A DNA stretch of 64,000 bases from an uncultured Candidatus Saccharibacteria bacterium (GTDB lineage Bacteria > Patescibacteriota > Saccharimonadia > Saccharimonadales > Saccharimonadaceae), in assembly GCA_937898545.1 (NCBI GenBank), contig CALEJV010000002.1, forward strand, positions 29,666 to 93,665. The letters run 5' to 3'. Below the pieces are notes generated by a model. It had not been told where the DNA came from. It saw only the letters and a list, made by a program, of their open reading frames with translations, and made no database searches. The position numbers and the translations under genes were made by a program. Each line of letters opens with the position of its first letter. Positions within the stretch are counted from its first letter, which is position 1. Positions 48,656 through 58,682 of this stretch are shown piece after piece.

Positions 48656-50739
48656 GGAAAATGCTAGCCTTATAAACAGTGTGGATATTGAGATATCCGC
48701 TTTTTTCTCCGTAGATCCTCCATCCATCATTGATGAGGCGAAAATCGATTGCCATGAGTAACACCCAGAGGATGATTAGTTTTGACGTAAGAGTCTGGCG
48801 TCCTGACATTCACGAAAGTCATCAAGCTATAAACCTTTCTGAGAATGGAGTGGCATAAGAGAATAATGTGAGAAGTTACTGGGGTTATGAAGCCTCGGTT
48901 TCGTGGCTAACTACAGCACATCCAGCAAAGGGCAGGGGAGCTACTCTGTAAAATAAGAACAAATTTACAACATTTTATGTAACAAAGCACAAAAAATGCA
49001 AATACTATATCTATACTATAAAAACCAAAAAATGCAAAAAAGAGTAGGTGATATGTTTTTTGCTAAAAAGTCAAATCATGATATCGTATAGTTTTTAATC
49101 TCGGTCAACCCAAGCAGGGTAGAAAACATAACAAAAGTACCAAGCAAACAAAATGTCAAACATAGCAACTATGGCTAATAGACTGAGGGGCTCGTACCAA
49201 CACCAGCATGATACCAGGCAAGCACGAGACCGGAGTATGTATGTGCTTGGGTATTTGCAGTCAGCTCATTCATTCGACATCAAGCCAATGCGCACACAGT
49301 CACAAACACTGCGCGCAAACACACGCGCACGCGAACAAATATACGTAGCCTTGCGTACGTATGAACGTGTATGAATATACGCGCAGTGTGTTCCCTCCAA
49401 TAGAACAAGCGTCTGCTTTTACTTTTGCAGGACGTATAAGTGCCCGCGGCTCTATCCTTACTCTCCCCATTGGATGGCGCACAGATATCTTAAGTGGAAC
49501 CTACTGAATGAGAAGCAGGATCGATCAATAATTGAAGACATGCGCTCTTGAAATACGTTGTATGCCCATAAAGCCCATGTAGTGCCAAACCCAGCCCAAT
49601 TTCAGTCACATCTAGGGTTAAATCAACATATGCATCGTAAAAGGATTATTGTGCGAAGTTATATTACACTCCTAAAGATGATCTAGTGTACATCTTTTAC
49701 ATCTACCCCACTGCTGCGTGGGTGTGAATTATTGTGTACGCGTGGATTGCGGCATGCTGCAGCTTATCATTCCCTTGTCTATTAACGCTGATGTTTATGC
49801 TTATGCTTTGCTGTTGGCTGCTACTTTGCAGTGCATGATCGCTTGCTTTATTGTGTGGTATGTTAATCGGTACCGTGGGCTCGTTAATGTCCCAACATAT
49901 TTGGAGAGCCTATAGTTAGTCAAACCTAGGCTGTGTGTGCTGCTGTGTGGCTGTTATAAGCAAGTAGTATATCTCTGCAAGGACAAGTATGACTCTCTGA
50001 CTAACCTGAGGGATATAAACATAGAAGAAGCCGGAGGTAAGCAGAGAGCTATAGCTCAGGTGAGGTATGTCACGAGAACACAGCTCTCGAATGTGAGCTT
50101 ATCAGTGGTAGAGACTGGAAGAATGAGGCAAAAACAGGGGTAGGGCGGCTGCCAGGAATTTTTGGCGAAAGGGCGGCAGACTCCCCTGCCTTGCCCTACC
50201 CTTTTCGGCCGCTTTTGCAGTGTACTTGAGATGCTTCTGCAAAGGAATGGATGTAAGAGGTATATATGAGTAGATTGTGGCTGCGGCGGAATTATCTTGC
50301 ACACAAAACGGCCGATAAATAAGCCTATGAGCGCAAAATCACACGCAAATATCCGCAGTCATCATGTGTATACGATATTTGTCCACGCAGCAAATTACCT
50401 CTGTTATAGCTGAGTATATGTGGTGTTCGGTGCGAAAGGGGAGGTCACTTCCCTATCATTATTTCTCTCAAGCCTGTAGACTCGAGCTTTCACTTATTTT
50501 CAGGCTGTTTGTGATCCACCAAAATAAAGACTTATACTTTTGTGAGGATGAGTACTGAGATGCGTTTGGCTCGCCCGACACCAATTTACTCAGGCACCGA
50601 GAAATCCGACACCGCTAATCCTGCCTCCGTGGCCGCAGCAATATATTCCTTCATTGGCCGATGAAAGAAAAACTATATAACCAAGAGAGACGAAGCTCTT
50701 ATCGCTTCGTCTCTATATTGGCATATTGTTTGTCTAGAG
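48656..50739. other. 2-kb region without supported genes at a convergent gene boundary
   Basis: Genes run into this stretch from both sides (dcw cluster from the left, sigma/topA/dprA from the right). It holds a strongly AT-rich part (about 48950-49150), alternating purine-pyrimidine words near 49310-49400 and a long hairpin at 50138-50201. Several frames of 60-75 codons exist, for example one with a hydrophobic stretch at 49718-49915, but none has a ribosome site or coding-like composition. No tRNA, CRISPR array or known RNA was found. Confidence 0.5.
50138..50201. ncRNA. GC-rich structured hairpin in the non-coding region
   Basis: GGGTAGGGC pairs with GCCCTACCC (9 bp), with an inner CTGCC/GGCAG stem. 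On the plus strand CTTTT and on the minus strand CTGTTTTTG follow, so it could terminate transcription from both sides or be a small RNA. Confidence 0.4.
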
Positions 50740-51828
50740 CTACGCTGCTGCGACCGCCGCCTCTGCTTGCTCCTTGGGTGGTTCGAGGGCGTAAGTGGCT
50801 TTGGCAACGCGCTTGAAGAGCGGTTTACTTTGGAGATTAAGAAGGATGGTGGTCTCCTTGACCTGGCGGCTCTTGAGAACGCGCTTGACGATCTCGTCGC
50901 GGTGCAATGGGCCACCCTCGTCGCGCAAGATACCGGCAATGATATCAGCTACAGTGCCCTGGCTATAGCCCCAGATGTCGAGCGCATAAATACCGCGGCC
51001 GATGAGGATGAAGCGCTTGTCTTTGATGAGCTCGTTGTGTATGGCTTGCTTGGTGACGTTACGGCGCTTGAAGGTGCTCTCCTTGATGCGCTGAGCAATC
51101 TCGCTAAAGTGTAGCGGCTTACCCTCATCTAGTAGGACGACGTAGATCTTGTCGCGGATATTCTTGGGATTAACGGTTGGCCACTTGCTCAGGCCCCACA
51201 TGTCTTTGAGGTGGGCCAGCTGGGTAGAGAGGCTGGCGAGGCCGCGCACTTGGTTGGGGTTCTCGTAGGTGAGTTGGTCATGCAGCGCTTCGAGGCTGAT
51301 GGGCGCGCCATGCTGCTTGATGGCGGCAACGATCTCATCCACACGGCTTCGCACTGCTTTTTCATCGCCGTATTCGGCAATGGCCAGGCCTTGGTGGTAT
51401 TTGTCGGTCTCGTTGATGGGGGTGAGGCGGGCCGAAACTTCGCCAATGAAGGCAATATGGGCACGCTGCTGCACCGTGGGTGTCTCAACGTCTAGCAGGC
51501 GCTGTGTGATGTCTGAGACACGCCCTACGCGGCCATTCTCGGAGAGGTCGCGGATGATGAGGCGCTCGGCGTCGTGCAGGCCCTCTAGCTCGCCTGCTTC
51601 GGCAGCAAGCTTGAGGCGCACCACGATGGCCTTCTCGAGCTGGCGGACACGCTCGCGCGTAATACCGAGCAGCTCGCCGATCTGCTCAAGTGTTTCGCGG
51701 CGCTCTTTGAGGCCAAAGCGACGCACGATGATCTCGCGCTCGCGGTCGTGTTCTTCGCCGACTGCATCAAGGATGGTAGCGATCGACGCAGCAAAAATTT
51801 CGGTTGGTTGTTTGGTTGTTTGGTTCAT
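50740..51828 (-). CDS. Sigma-factor region 4 protein fused to HARE-HTH domains
   Basis: 362 aa from the ATG at 51828, which has GGAG 9 bases upstream (an ATG at 51843 is possible but its ribosome site is too close). Residues about 25-75 are a sigma-70 region 4: EREIIVRRFGLKERRETLEQIGELLGITRERVRQLEKAIV. No region 2 is present. The C-terminal half has HARE-HTH-like units (PLHFSEIAQRIKESTFKRRNVTKQAIHNELIKDKRFILIGRGIYAL and a second GGPLHRDEIVKRVLK unit), as in the delta subunit RpoE. It may act with RNA polymerase at the -35 element rather than as a true sigma. Two promoters lie upstream, one with the ACCATAAGCGT motif. Confidence 0.8.
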   Translation of the reverse strand: MNQTTKQPTEIFAASIATILDAVGEEHDREREIIVRRFGLKERRETLEQIGELLGITRERVRQLEKAIVVRLKLAAEAGELEGLHDAERLIIRDLSENGRVGRVSDITQRLLDVETPTVQQRAHIAFIGEVSARLTPINETDKYHQGLAIAEYGDEKAVRSRVDEIVAAIKQHGAPISLEALHDQLTYENPNQVRGLASLSTQLAHLKDMWGLSKWPTVNPKNIRDKIYVVLLDEGKPLHFSEIAQRIKESTFKRRNVTKQAIHNELIKDKRFILIGRGIYALDIWGYSQGTVADIIAGILRDEGGPLHRDEIVKRVLKSRQVKETTILLNLQSKPLFKRVAKATYALEPPKEQAEAAVAAA

Positions 51829-51890
51829 GATTCGGTTCTCCATTTCCTTCTCAGTTGTTTGCGAATGCCCACTCGCACTTCTTACATTTG

Positions 51891-51919
51891 ATTATAGAAT
51901 AATAGGTGATATAAGTCAA
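51891..51919 (-). promoter_or_regulatory. Proximal promoter of the sigma-4/HARE gene
   Basis: On the minus strand, -35 TTGACT (51914-51919), 17-bp spacer, -10 TATAAT (51891-51896). A near-consensus promoter. Confidence 0.75.
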
Positions 51920-51937
51920 TCGTTTCATCATAGAACT

Positions 51938-51971
51938 ATTATAGCACACACTTTACGCTTATGGTAAACAA
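51938..51971 (-). promoter_or_regulatory. Distal promoter of the sigma-4/HARE gene with ACCATAAGCGT motif, site 3
   Basis: The minus strand reads TTGTTT (51966-51971), ACCATAAGCGT (51955-51965) and TATAAT (51938-51943). At the usual 17-bp spacing the motif overlaps the -35 position. Two promoters in series would allow two modes of control. Confidence 0.5.
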
Positions 51972-52106
51972 TTTTTTGAGGCTTTTCATTTGCAAGTGAT
52001 GTGGCGAGCATGACGGGGCAGTTGACGAGCTCGCAGCAATGCGGGCTGACATAGAAAAACCAGCGGCCAGTACAGAGGAGCCGCTGGTATACGAGAGGTC
52101 GCCGGG

Positions 52107-54482
52107 CTAGGCGGTGCGCTTCTTGCGTGTGGTGGTGGTGCGGGCTGCGGTCTTGCGCCGGCTTCGTTTGGGTGGTGCGGCGGCCAAGATTTCGCGGGCT
52201 TGCGCCTCATCCAGAGTTGTTGGATCAGTATCCTTGGGTATACGTGCGTTGGTCTTGCCGTCAGTCACATATGGCCCCCAGCGTCCCTTGAGGATTTTGA
52301 TAGTGCCAAAATCGGTGATGTGCTTCTCTGCCTCGGCCTTGAGCTTGGCGGCGTAGAGCACGCGAGCCTCGGCTTCGGTAATTTCGCGCGGGTCATGCTC
52401 CTTCAGGCTGACGTAGAGCTTGCCTACCTGAATGTACGGCCCAAAGCGCCCGACGTTTGCCTTGATAGTTTGACCATCCTCGGTGGTGCCAACAGTGCGC
52501 GGTAGTTCGAAGGCCTTGAGGGCTTGCTCGAGCGTGACGGTCTCGATGCGCTCACCCTTGGGGAGTGGCGCAAACTGTGGCTTAGTTGTCTTATCCTCGC
52601 TACTGCCCAGCTGAAGCATCGGCCCAAAACGTCCAAAGCGGGCAAAGATCGGCTTGCCAGTCTTAGGGTGAGTACCAACCTCGCGGTGAGCACCAACGGT
52701 GCTGCGGTCGATGTCGCCGGATTTTTCGATGAGCTCGTGGAAGGGCTCGTAAAATTGGCGCAGCATGGCATTGCGCGCAAGCTTGCTGGCAGCGATGTCA
52801 TCGAAATCGGTCTCGACGCGGGCAGTGAAGCCATAGTCAATGATGGGGTCGAAATGATCAGTGAGAAAGCCAGCAATTAGCTCGCCCGCTGGGGTAGGCA
52901 GTAGCTTGCCACGGGTAGCACCAGTTTTTTCTTGGACGATGCGACGAGTGACGACAGGGGTATTATCGCTTGGGATCTCGCCCGTACGCTCCAGGACGAT
53001 GACATCGCGTGGTTCACCCTCACTCTCACCTCGCTCGGCATAGCCACGAGTCTGGATGGTGTTCATGATGGTGGCGTACGTGCTGGGCCGACCAATGCCA
53101 AGCTCTTCAAGCTTCTTGACGAGCGTCCCTTCGGTATAGCGCGCTGGTGGGCGAGCAAAGACCTGCCGTGCCTCGGCCTGTGTAAGCTCAAGGGTGGTGT
53201 GCTGACTGACTGATGGCAGGATAGTCGAATCCTTACCGCCATAGACACGCAAAAAGCCATCAAACAGCACTGTCTGACCCTTTGCCTCAAAGACGAGTGT
53301 CTTCTCTAACCTCAGCTGCGTGCTGTCGATGCTGATGGTAATGGTGGTGTTCTCTAGCTTCGCAGCGGCCATTTGGCTGGCTAGGGTGCGCCGGCGGATG
53401 AGGTCGTAGAGTTTTTGGTCGTAGCTGCTGCCAGCGACGGATTCGCGGGCGATGTCGGTCGGGCGGATGGCTTCGTGAGCCTCTTGGGCACCAGCCGACT
53501 TGGTGGCGAAGGTGCGGCTGTGTGAATAGTCGGCACCAAAGTGCTGAGTAATGTATGTGCGGCTTGCGGCAATGGCCTGACGGCTGAGATTGACGCTATC
53601 GGTACGCATATAGGTAATGAGCCCCTCTTGGTAGAGTTTCTGAGCACTCGCCATGGTAGCGCGGCTGCCCATGCCGAGCTTACTATTGGCCTCCTGCTGG
53701 AGGGTACTGGTGGTAAATGGTGCAGCGGGGTTGCGCGTGCTAGGTGTCTTGGTAATGCTGCTGACGGTGAAACGAGCACCACTCAGCCCCGTCAAGAAGT
53801 CGTGGGCGGCTTGCTCGCTGTCGAAGCGCTGCTTGAGCTCGGCCTTGAGCTCCTCACCATCTACGGCAAAATGCGCCGTTACGCGGAACTGTGCACTACT
53901 GGCAAAATCGCGAATCTCACGCTCACGCTCTACAAGCAAGCGCACCGCTGGGCTTTGCACACGGCCAGCTGATTTGCCACCTGGCACCTTGCGCCACACC
54001 ACAGGGCTCAGCTCGAAGCCCACGATGCGGTCGAGGATCTGCCGTGCCTGCTGCGCCTCCACGAGCTGCATATCTACAGTGCGAGGTTGTTTGATGGCTG
54101 CCTCGATGGCGGGCTTGGTAATCTCATGGAACGTGATGCGCTTGGTGCGCTGTGGGTCTAGGCCAAGGACTTCGCACAGGTGCCAGGCAATCGCCTCCCC
54201 TTCGCGGTCTTCATCGGTTGCGAGCCACACATTGTCTGCTCCAACCGCCTTGACGGCCTTCTTGAGCTCGGTAATCACCTTCTTCTTGTCTGGATCGATC
54301 TCGTAGACGGTCTTGAAGTCGTTTTTGATATCGATCGGCGGTTGTCCATCCTTGGTCTTTTTGGGGATGGCACGAATGTGCCCTACGCTCGAGAGCACCT
54401 GATATTCCCCGCCCAGGTAGCGCTCGATTGTCTTGGCCTTGGCTGGGCTCTCGACGATGACTAGTTGTGTGTGTTTGCTCAT
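52107..54482 (-). CDS. topA: DNA topoisomerase I
   Basis: 791 aa. Toprim domain (LVIVESPAKAKTIERYL, WLATDEDREGEAIAWHL), catalytic Tyr291 in GLITYMRTDSVNLS, and PSTYATIMNTIQTRGYAE. The C-terminus has three topo-C repeats (GKPIFARFGRFGPMLQLG, IKANVGRFGPYIQVG and IKILKGRWGPYVTDG) and a Lys/Arg-rich tail instead of the Cys zinc fingers of E. coli TopA. It relaxes negative supercoils. Neighbour dprA upstream is a common bacterial arrangement. Confidence 0.95.
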   Translation of the reverse strand: MSKHTQLVIVESPAKAKTIERYLGGEYQVLSSVGHIRAIPKKTKDGQPPIDIKNDFKTVYEIDPDKKKVITELKKAVKAVGADNVWLATDEDREGEAIAWHLCEVLGLDPQRTKRITFHEITKPAIEAAIKQPRTVDMQLVEAQQARQILDRIVGFELSPVVWRKVPGGKSAGRVQSPAVRLLVEREREIRDFASSAQFRVTAHFAVDGEELKAELKQRFDSEQAAHDFLTGLSGARFTVSSITKTPSTRNPAAPFTTSTLQQEANSKLGMGSRATMASAQKLYQEGLITYMRTDSVNLSRQAIAASRTYITQHFGADYSHSRTFATKSAGAQEAHEAIRPTDIARESVAGSSYDQKLYDLIRRRTLASQMAAAKLENTTITISIDSTQLRLEKTLVFEAKGQTVLFDGFLRVYGGKDSTILPSVSQHTTLELTQAEARQVFARPPARYTEGTLVKKLEELGIGRPSTYATIMNTIQTRGYAERGESEGEPRDVIVLERTGEIPSDNTPVVTRRIVQEKTGATRGKLLPTPAGELIAGFLTDHFDPIIDYGFTARVETDFDDIAASKLARNAMLRQFYEPFHELIEKSGDIDRSTVGAHREVGTHPKTGKPIFARFGRFGPMLQLGSSEDKTTKPQFAPLPKGERIETVTLEQALKAFELPRTVGTTEDGQTIKANVGRFGPYIQVGKLYVSLKEHDPREITEAEARVLYAAKLKAEAEKHITDFGTIKILKGRWGPYVTDGKTNARIPKDTDPTTLDEAQAREILAAAPPKRSRRKTAARTTTTRKKRTA

Positions 54483-54697
54483 TGATTATCTACTCGCTTG
54501 TTATAGTTATATGCTTGCTGTTAATCTATCTAATCAAGCGCCTATGATACCGCAAAGTAGAATGGAATGCAAATTGGATACATTAAGAATACCCTCTCCC
54601 CCTCCCTGGTCTATAGGCAGGGGCATTGCTGATAGTGCGGAAAATATATAAGAAGTCTGGCTGTCGATAAAGAATGCTACACGAATCATCAATCGCA

Positions 54698-55414
54698 TCA
54701 CCCACGCACGCGGCGTTTGCGACGCATACGGGTGCGAGGTTGCCGTGGTGGGGTGTTTGCTGCTGAGGTGGACTCGGTAGATTTACTGTAGTCTTTAGCT
54801 TTGGCATAGTGGCCAGTGAGATAGTCTTTCGCAGCGGCGACACCAAGGACAGCACCTGCAGCAAACGACCCTAGTGCTGCTACACCAGCACAACGCTCAA
54901 GCTTACTCCCCTCAGGAGCGAGCGACTTGAGAAAATAGGCAGCAATTGCTATATTATCTGCTGCCATACTGAACTTGCCTGATTTTGGCGTACGGAAGGC
55001 TTCATCATTTGTGAGGCCATGATAGACGGTCGCGCCAGTATTGACGGCATTCTTAGCAGCAATTGTTGTTAGAACTGATTTGGGCACAACATGGGTTTTG
55101 CCTGCTATTACACCAATCACTACCATACCGAATTTGTCGCAAAAAGCATCAAACCCCGCACCAAGGTCATTCTCTTGGCCAAGACTTCGCGCTGCTAGGC
55201 CATCTGCTAAGTCACATGTACGACCACCAAGTATCATGAGTGCGCCAATGATCTGGCCAGCTTTGTCATTCTCCTTTGTTGCAGTGTCAAATTTCTTAGC
55301 ACCAGCAGCTACTAGCCCAAGCCCAGTAGCCGAGATTGCATTCGGTACAGTAGGAATATCTCTCATGTGATATTCGCGCTTGCGTTGTCTTGAGGTTTGC
55401 TCTGCTGTCGCCAT
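54698..55414 (-). CDS. CDP-alcohol phosphatidyltransferase-like protein
   Basis: 238 aa. TCDLADGLAARSLGQENDLGAGFDAFCDKFG gives the D-x2-D-G-x2-A-R-x8-G-x3-D-x3-D motif of the CDP-OH_P family, which joins CDP-diacylglycerol (or CDP-inositol-type donors) with an alcohol. Hydrophobic segments flank it, but fewer than in typical phosphatidylglycerophosphate synthases, and the C-terminal ~35 residues are basic (RQPRTRMRRKRRVRG). It lies between dprA and topA. Substrate unknown. Confidence 0.75.
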   Translation of the reverse strand: MATAEQTSRQRKREYHMRDIPTVPNAISATGLGLVAAGAKKFDTATKENDKAGQIIGALMILGGRTCDLADGLAARSLGQENDLGAGFDAFCDKFGMVVIGVIAGKTHVVPKSVLTTIAAKNAVNTGATVYHGLTNDEAFRTPKSGKFSMAADNIAIAAYFLKSLAPEGSKLERCAGVAALGSFAAGAVLGVAAAKDYLTGHYAKAKDYSKSTESTSAANTPPRQPRTRMRRKRRVRG

Positions 55415-55438
55415 AGTATATGGTACTGTACCATAATA

Positions 55439-56317
55439 CTAAGCCAATGTCCACTGGTTGGCACCGAGTGAGCGGATAACGCCATTGATCTCTAGCATTG
55501 TCAGTGCAATAGTAAACTCACTGATGGGTGTGCCTAGGCGGCGCTGCATTTCTTCGCCGTCGCGCAGGCCTTGGCGCAGCAGCTTGATGATGGCAGCCTC
55601 GAGCGGTGTACTACCCAGTGGTAGGGTGGCATTCTCGCTCTGCTGGCGCTGGGGTGGTGTGATGGTCATGACAGCGAGGATATCGGCTGGGCTGGTGGCG
55701 GGCAAAGCGCCTTGCTTGAGGAGATTGTTGCAGCCCTGCGAGAGTGGGCTGGTGATGTTGCCTGGCACCACAAAGACGTCCTTGCCTTGCTCGAGTGCGT
55801 GGGCAGTAGTGTTGAGTGTGCCGCTGCGCTCGGCCGCCTCAGTAATGACAACGACGTCGGCCAGGCCAGCGACGAGGCGGTTGCGCTCGAGGAAGCTCCA
55901 GCTGCCAAAGCGGTAGCCATCCCCCGCCAGGTGCTCCGACACCACTGCCCCACCCTTGGCCACGATGTCACCCGCAAGCGCAGTATGATTAGCTGGATAG
56001 ATCCGCGGCAGGCCATTACCCAGCACAGCGATTGTCGTGCCGCCCACCGCCACGCAGGCCTGGTGTGCAATGCTGTCAATCCCGAGGGCGAGCCCACTGA
56101 TGATGATCACCCCTTGGCGGGTCAGCTCGCGGGCAAATTGCTCCGTCACTTCCCGGCCATAGCGCGTGGGCCGGCGCGACCCAACGATCGCCACGCTGGG
56201 GCGGCGTTCCTCGGGCAGTGTGCCGAGGTAGTGAATCTGCTGCGGTGGCTTGGCGATATGGCAGAGTGGATTGAGATATTGGTGGGCTTGTGGTGTGGTG
56301 TGATTGATCTGTTGCAT
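55439..56317 (-). CDS. dprA: DNA processing protein DprA
   Basis: 292 aa from the ATG at 56317; an in-frame ATG at 56350 is an alternative. The Rossmann domain has VAIVGSRRPTRYGREV, IISGLALGIDSIAHQA, VAVLGNGLPRIYPANH, FLERNRLVAGLADVVVITEA and VPGNITSPLSQGCNNLLKQGA. The C-terminal winged helix (about 230-292) is DprA-like. DprA protects incoming single-stranded DNA and loads RecA in natural transformation, so uptake of DNA from hosts or neighbours is plausible. Confidence 0.94.
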   Translation of the reverse strand: MQQINHTTPQAHQYLNPLCHIAKPPQQIHYLGTLPEERRPSVAIVGSRRPTRYGREVTEQFARELTRQGVIIISGLALGIDSIAHQACVAVGGTTIAVLGNGLPRIYPANHTALAGDIVAKGGAVVSEHLAGDGYRFGSWSFLERNRLVAGLADVVVITEAAERSGTLNTTAHALEQGKDVFVVPGNITSPLSQGCNNLLKQGALPATSPADILAVMTITPPQRQQSENATLPLGSTPLEAAIIKLLRQGLRDGEEMQRRLGTPISEFTIALTMLEINGVIRSLGANQWTLA

Positions 56318-56335
56318 AATTTGTGCTGAAAAGTG

Positions 56336-56650
56336 TTGACATTTTGTCAAGCGGGTGCTAGTATCATAAGTGATTGATTGAGCGCAAGCTCGTTCAAGTA
56401 CCTTATACCCCCTATTTTAACATAGTTACCCCAGTGTTTTCACAAAGGTAACGTGTTAGGTTGCACACAATCTGTGCTGTAGTTATCTACCCTCCACTGC
56501 AGCACCGTTAGACAGGGTTGTGTGCTTACTAACCCCTTTGTCCAGCGGATCTCGTATGTGTGAGTAGATCACGTATACCCTGATTGGGTGGGACGAAGGG
56601 CAAGCCAAGCGCTCATAGTGATGCCCACCCTTACTATGAGCGCTTTTTTG
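56336..56650 (+). ncRNA. Candidate structured RNA with promoter and pseudoknot-like terminator
   Basis: Promoter TTGACA (56336-56341), 17-bp spacer, TAGTAT (56359-56364). The RNA would start near 56371 and end at 56650. It has a GAGC/GCTC hairpin, GTTACC/GGTAAC, and a nested set GTTAG/CTAAC, GCACACAA/TTGTGTGC and GTGCTG/CAGCAC (56455-56533). The terminator AGCGCTCATAGT/ACTATGAGCGCT is followed by T6. Its loop contains CCCACCC (56624-56630), which can pair with GGGTGGG at 56586-56592, an H-type pseudoknot. No ORF. Confidence 0.65.
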
Positions 56651-57220
56651 TTGGAGTGAGTTGATGATGGTCTACCCTGAGCAGGGGCTATTTTAAGCTG
56701 ATTTACTTTGGTGCGCGAAGGTGCTGTGAATTGCTCTGGTTTGTGACATGCGCTACCAAGGCAAAGGTAGCTGGTATCTGCGGTAGTAGCCACGATCCTG
56801 GCGCTTGTAGAACTTACTACAGGGACTGGGAGGCTTGCATGTAAGGTTTGATAAAAAGGCCTTCTCCGCGCTGCTACGCTCTCTGGTGCAGCATACAATA
56901 CCTTGCGTGTTGATAATTTTTCACCCTCAACTACATACTTCTCAATGAGAAAAACGAGCATCGAGAAGTATAGTTGCTATAGCAACATCGTGGCTTGCGA
57001 TGGGCGCACGTATGTGCGCGGCACAGACAAGTAGAGGTGCAAGCCGAAACGCTATGTGATTGACACACGCTTACATCAGGCATACCTATATAGCCCAGCA
57101 CGCACAAAATATATGGCTGAACAATACTTTTCACCATATTTTTCTCTGTTATTGCACAGTGAACTTATTATTTATTCAAGCGAGGGATATGCAAAAAACG
57201 CCGTTATACGCTAGTGAGCA
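56651..57220. other. Intergenic stretch with no supported gene
   Basis: About 570 bases between the sRNA terminator and the end of the pseudoprotease gene. An open frame on the minus strand at 56569-56961 overlaps the terminator and lacks a ribosome site. No known RNA recognised. Confidence 0.45.
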
Positions 57221-58540
57221 CTAGAGCTGAGCTGTGTTGCTACGTGTTGGCTGCTTGTCTGAGGTAGCGTTTGGATCAACATAGTACTTGGGGATGCTAT
57301 GAGCCTGGTTTTCTGGCTCTTCCCAGTATGGGCGTGGCTTATCAGATTCAGATGCATACAGATTGCTTCCACTGGTGTTTGAGGCTGTGCTCTGCTGCGC
57401 TTCATCTTGAGCAGCCTTCTCTGTGACATCTGGGTTGGTGACAAGGTCTTTAGTGATTGCTGAGTCAGTGACAGTGATGAGCTGGAGACCATACTCTTCA
57501 ATCTCTTCGTCAGTAATATCAAGGTTGTAATGCTTTAGCTGTTGCGACGATGGGCTGGCCACACTACCTTCCACGACGAGACCGCCTAGCTGGAATTCAT
57601 ATGGGTTATCTGGGTTACTCTGCACAAAGAGTGGCGAACCCTGCCCTGTGCGGTCTGCAAAGGCTTCTTCTTTTGATGAAGATGTTGCAGTCGCAACAAG
57701 AAATGTCTTGGTATGGGCAGCATCGTTGTATCCAACGACAAAACCAGACGCAACGATCGGTTTACCAATCTTGCGCTCGTTATCTTGGCTGCCATAATTG
57801 ACGACAGTAAGTGGCTGCTCAAGGAGGTCGTCTTGAGCAATTGTCGTAATGACGCCATTTTTTACTTCAAGCGACATCTGGCGGCTTGTTCGGCGATAGG
57901 CGTGGTTCTCATTTTTTTCAGCAAGAGTCAGAGCGACAATGTGCTTGCCAGAAGAGCCAGGCATCGGCATGGTACAGCCGCCGTTGGGATGAAATTCTGA
58001 CTCATTGGAACCTATTGTAATAATACCAATATTGTCTGGAGTGAGATTTTCGAGGTCCTCTGAATTGACAACGGTGAGAATAATGGGGTGGCCCTGCTCA
58101 CGATCGTTTGCAGAGTAGGTGATAACGCCAGAATAGAGCACGTCTGTCTCCCCTCCTGATATCTTCACCTTGGTGGCAGTAAGAGCTGGTGCACCCTCAG
58201 AATAGCCGGTTACATCGATACCGCTATCGCGGAAGGCATCCTCCCACGCCTCATCTTTAGAACTGAACGGAAGGTCGCTCAGTGTGCGCGTATGGCTGAC
58301 AGCTGGCTTGTCATAGCCAAGGTCGACGCTGTCATCTCGCTCAGTGTCGCTGCAGGCCGGTAGTGGGTCGTTGCCTGGGTAGAAATCTGGGAGACTATTG
58401 TAGGCACCATATAACGCCGGAGGGGTTGCCAGTGCAAGACTAACAATTACCGCCCAGCGCTTTCGGCGACGAGACTGCTGTTCATCTGGCGATGGTTGTT
58501 CTTCTGGGGCTGGTAGTGGTTCGCAATTCTTCTTGACCAT
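57221..58540 (-). CDS. Membrane-anchored homologue of the neighbouring protease, apparently inactive
   Basis: 439 aa from the ATG at 58540 (TATAAT 7 bases upstream on the minus strand). A basic N-terminus, one helix (about 28-48) and then DPLPACSDTERDDS mirror the plus-strand neighbour (EPLPACTTLDDS). By position, the catalytic His strand reads ILTVVNSED instead of VLTAGHVVS, the Asp strand HIVALTLAE instead of DVAALTLRH, and the Ser loop TGQGSPLFV instead of LPGMSGGIVV. The C-terminus is a long disordered Ser/Pro/Gln-rich tail. It is therefore probably a pseudoprotease or binding protein; the alignment is by eye. Confidence 0.55.
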   Translation of the reverse strand: MVKKNCEPLPAPEEQPSPDEQQSRRRKRWAVIVSLALATPPALYGAYNSLPDFYPGNDPLPACSDTERDDSVDLGYDKPAVSHTRTLSDLPFSSKDEAWEDAFRDSGIDVTGYSEGAPALTATKVKISGGETDVLYSGVITYSANDREQGHPIILTVVNSEDLENLTPDNIGIITIGSNESEFHPNGGCTMPMPGSSGKHIVALTLAEKNENHAYRRTSRQMSLEVKNGVITTIAQDDLLEQPLTVVNYGSQDNERKIGKPIVASGFVVGYNDAAHTKTFLVATATSSSKEEAFADRTGQGSPLFVQSNPDNPYEFQLGGLVVEGSVASPSSQQLKHYNLDITDEEIEEYGLQLITVTDSAITKDLVTNPDVTEKAAQDEAQQSTASNTSGSNLYASESDKPRPYWEEPENQAHSIPKYYVDPNATSDKQPTRSNTAQL

Positions 58541-58682
58541 AATAATTATTATAGTAGTACATTTTGCATTGTATGACAAATATCCATACTACGTGCAGAG
58601 GTAGTGTCTCCTCTGTTTCTCCTCTGTCAACTACTGTTATAAATTTGTATTTAGCCCCGCAAAGCGCTATAATGGCCAAACC

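Noticed and set aside
49640..49680. dif-like site (GTGCGAAGTTATATTACAC)
   Set aside because: The left arm resembles a XerC half-site but the right arm does not match the XerD half-site.
56569..56961. 130-codon minus-strand frame
   Set aside because: It overlaps a strong terminator, has no ribosome site and has non-coding composition.
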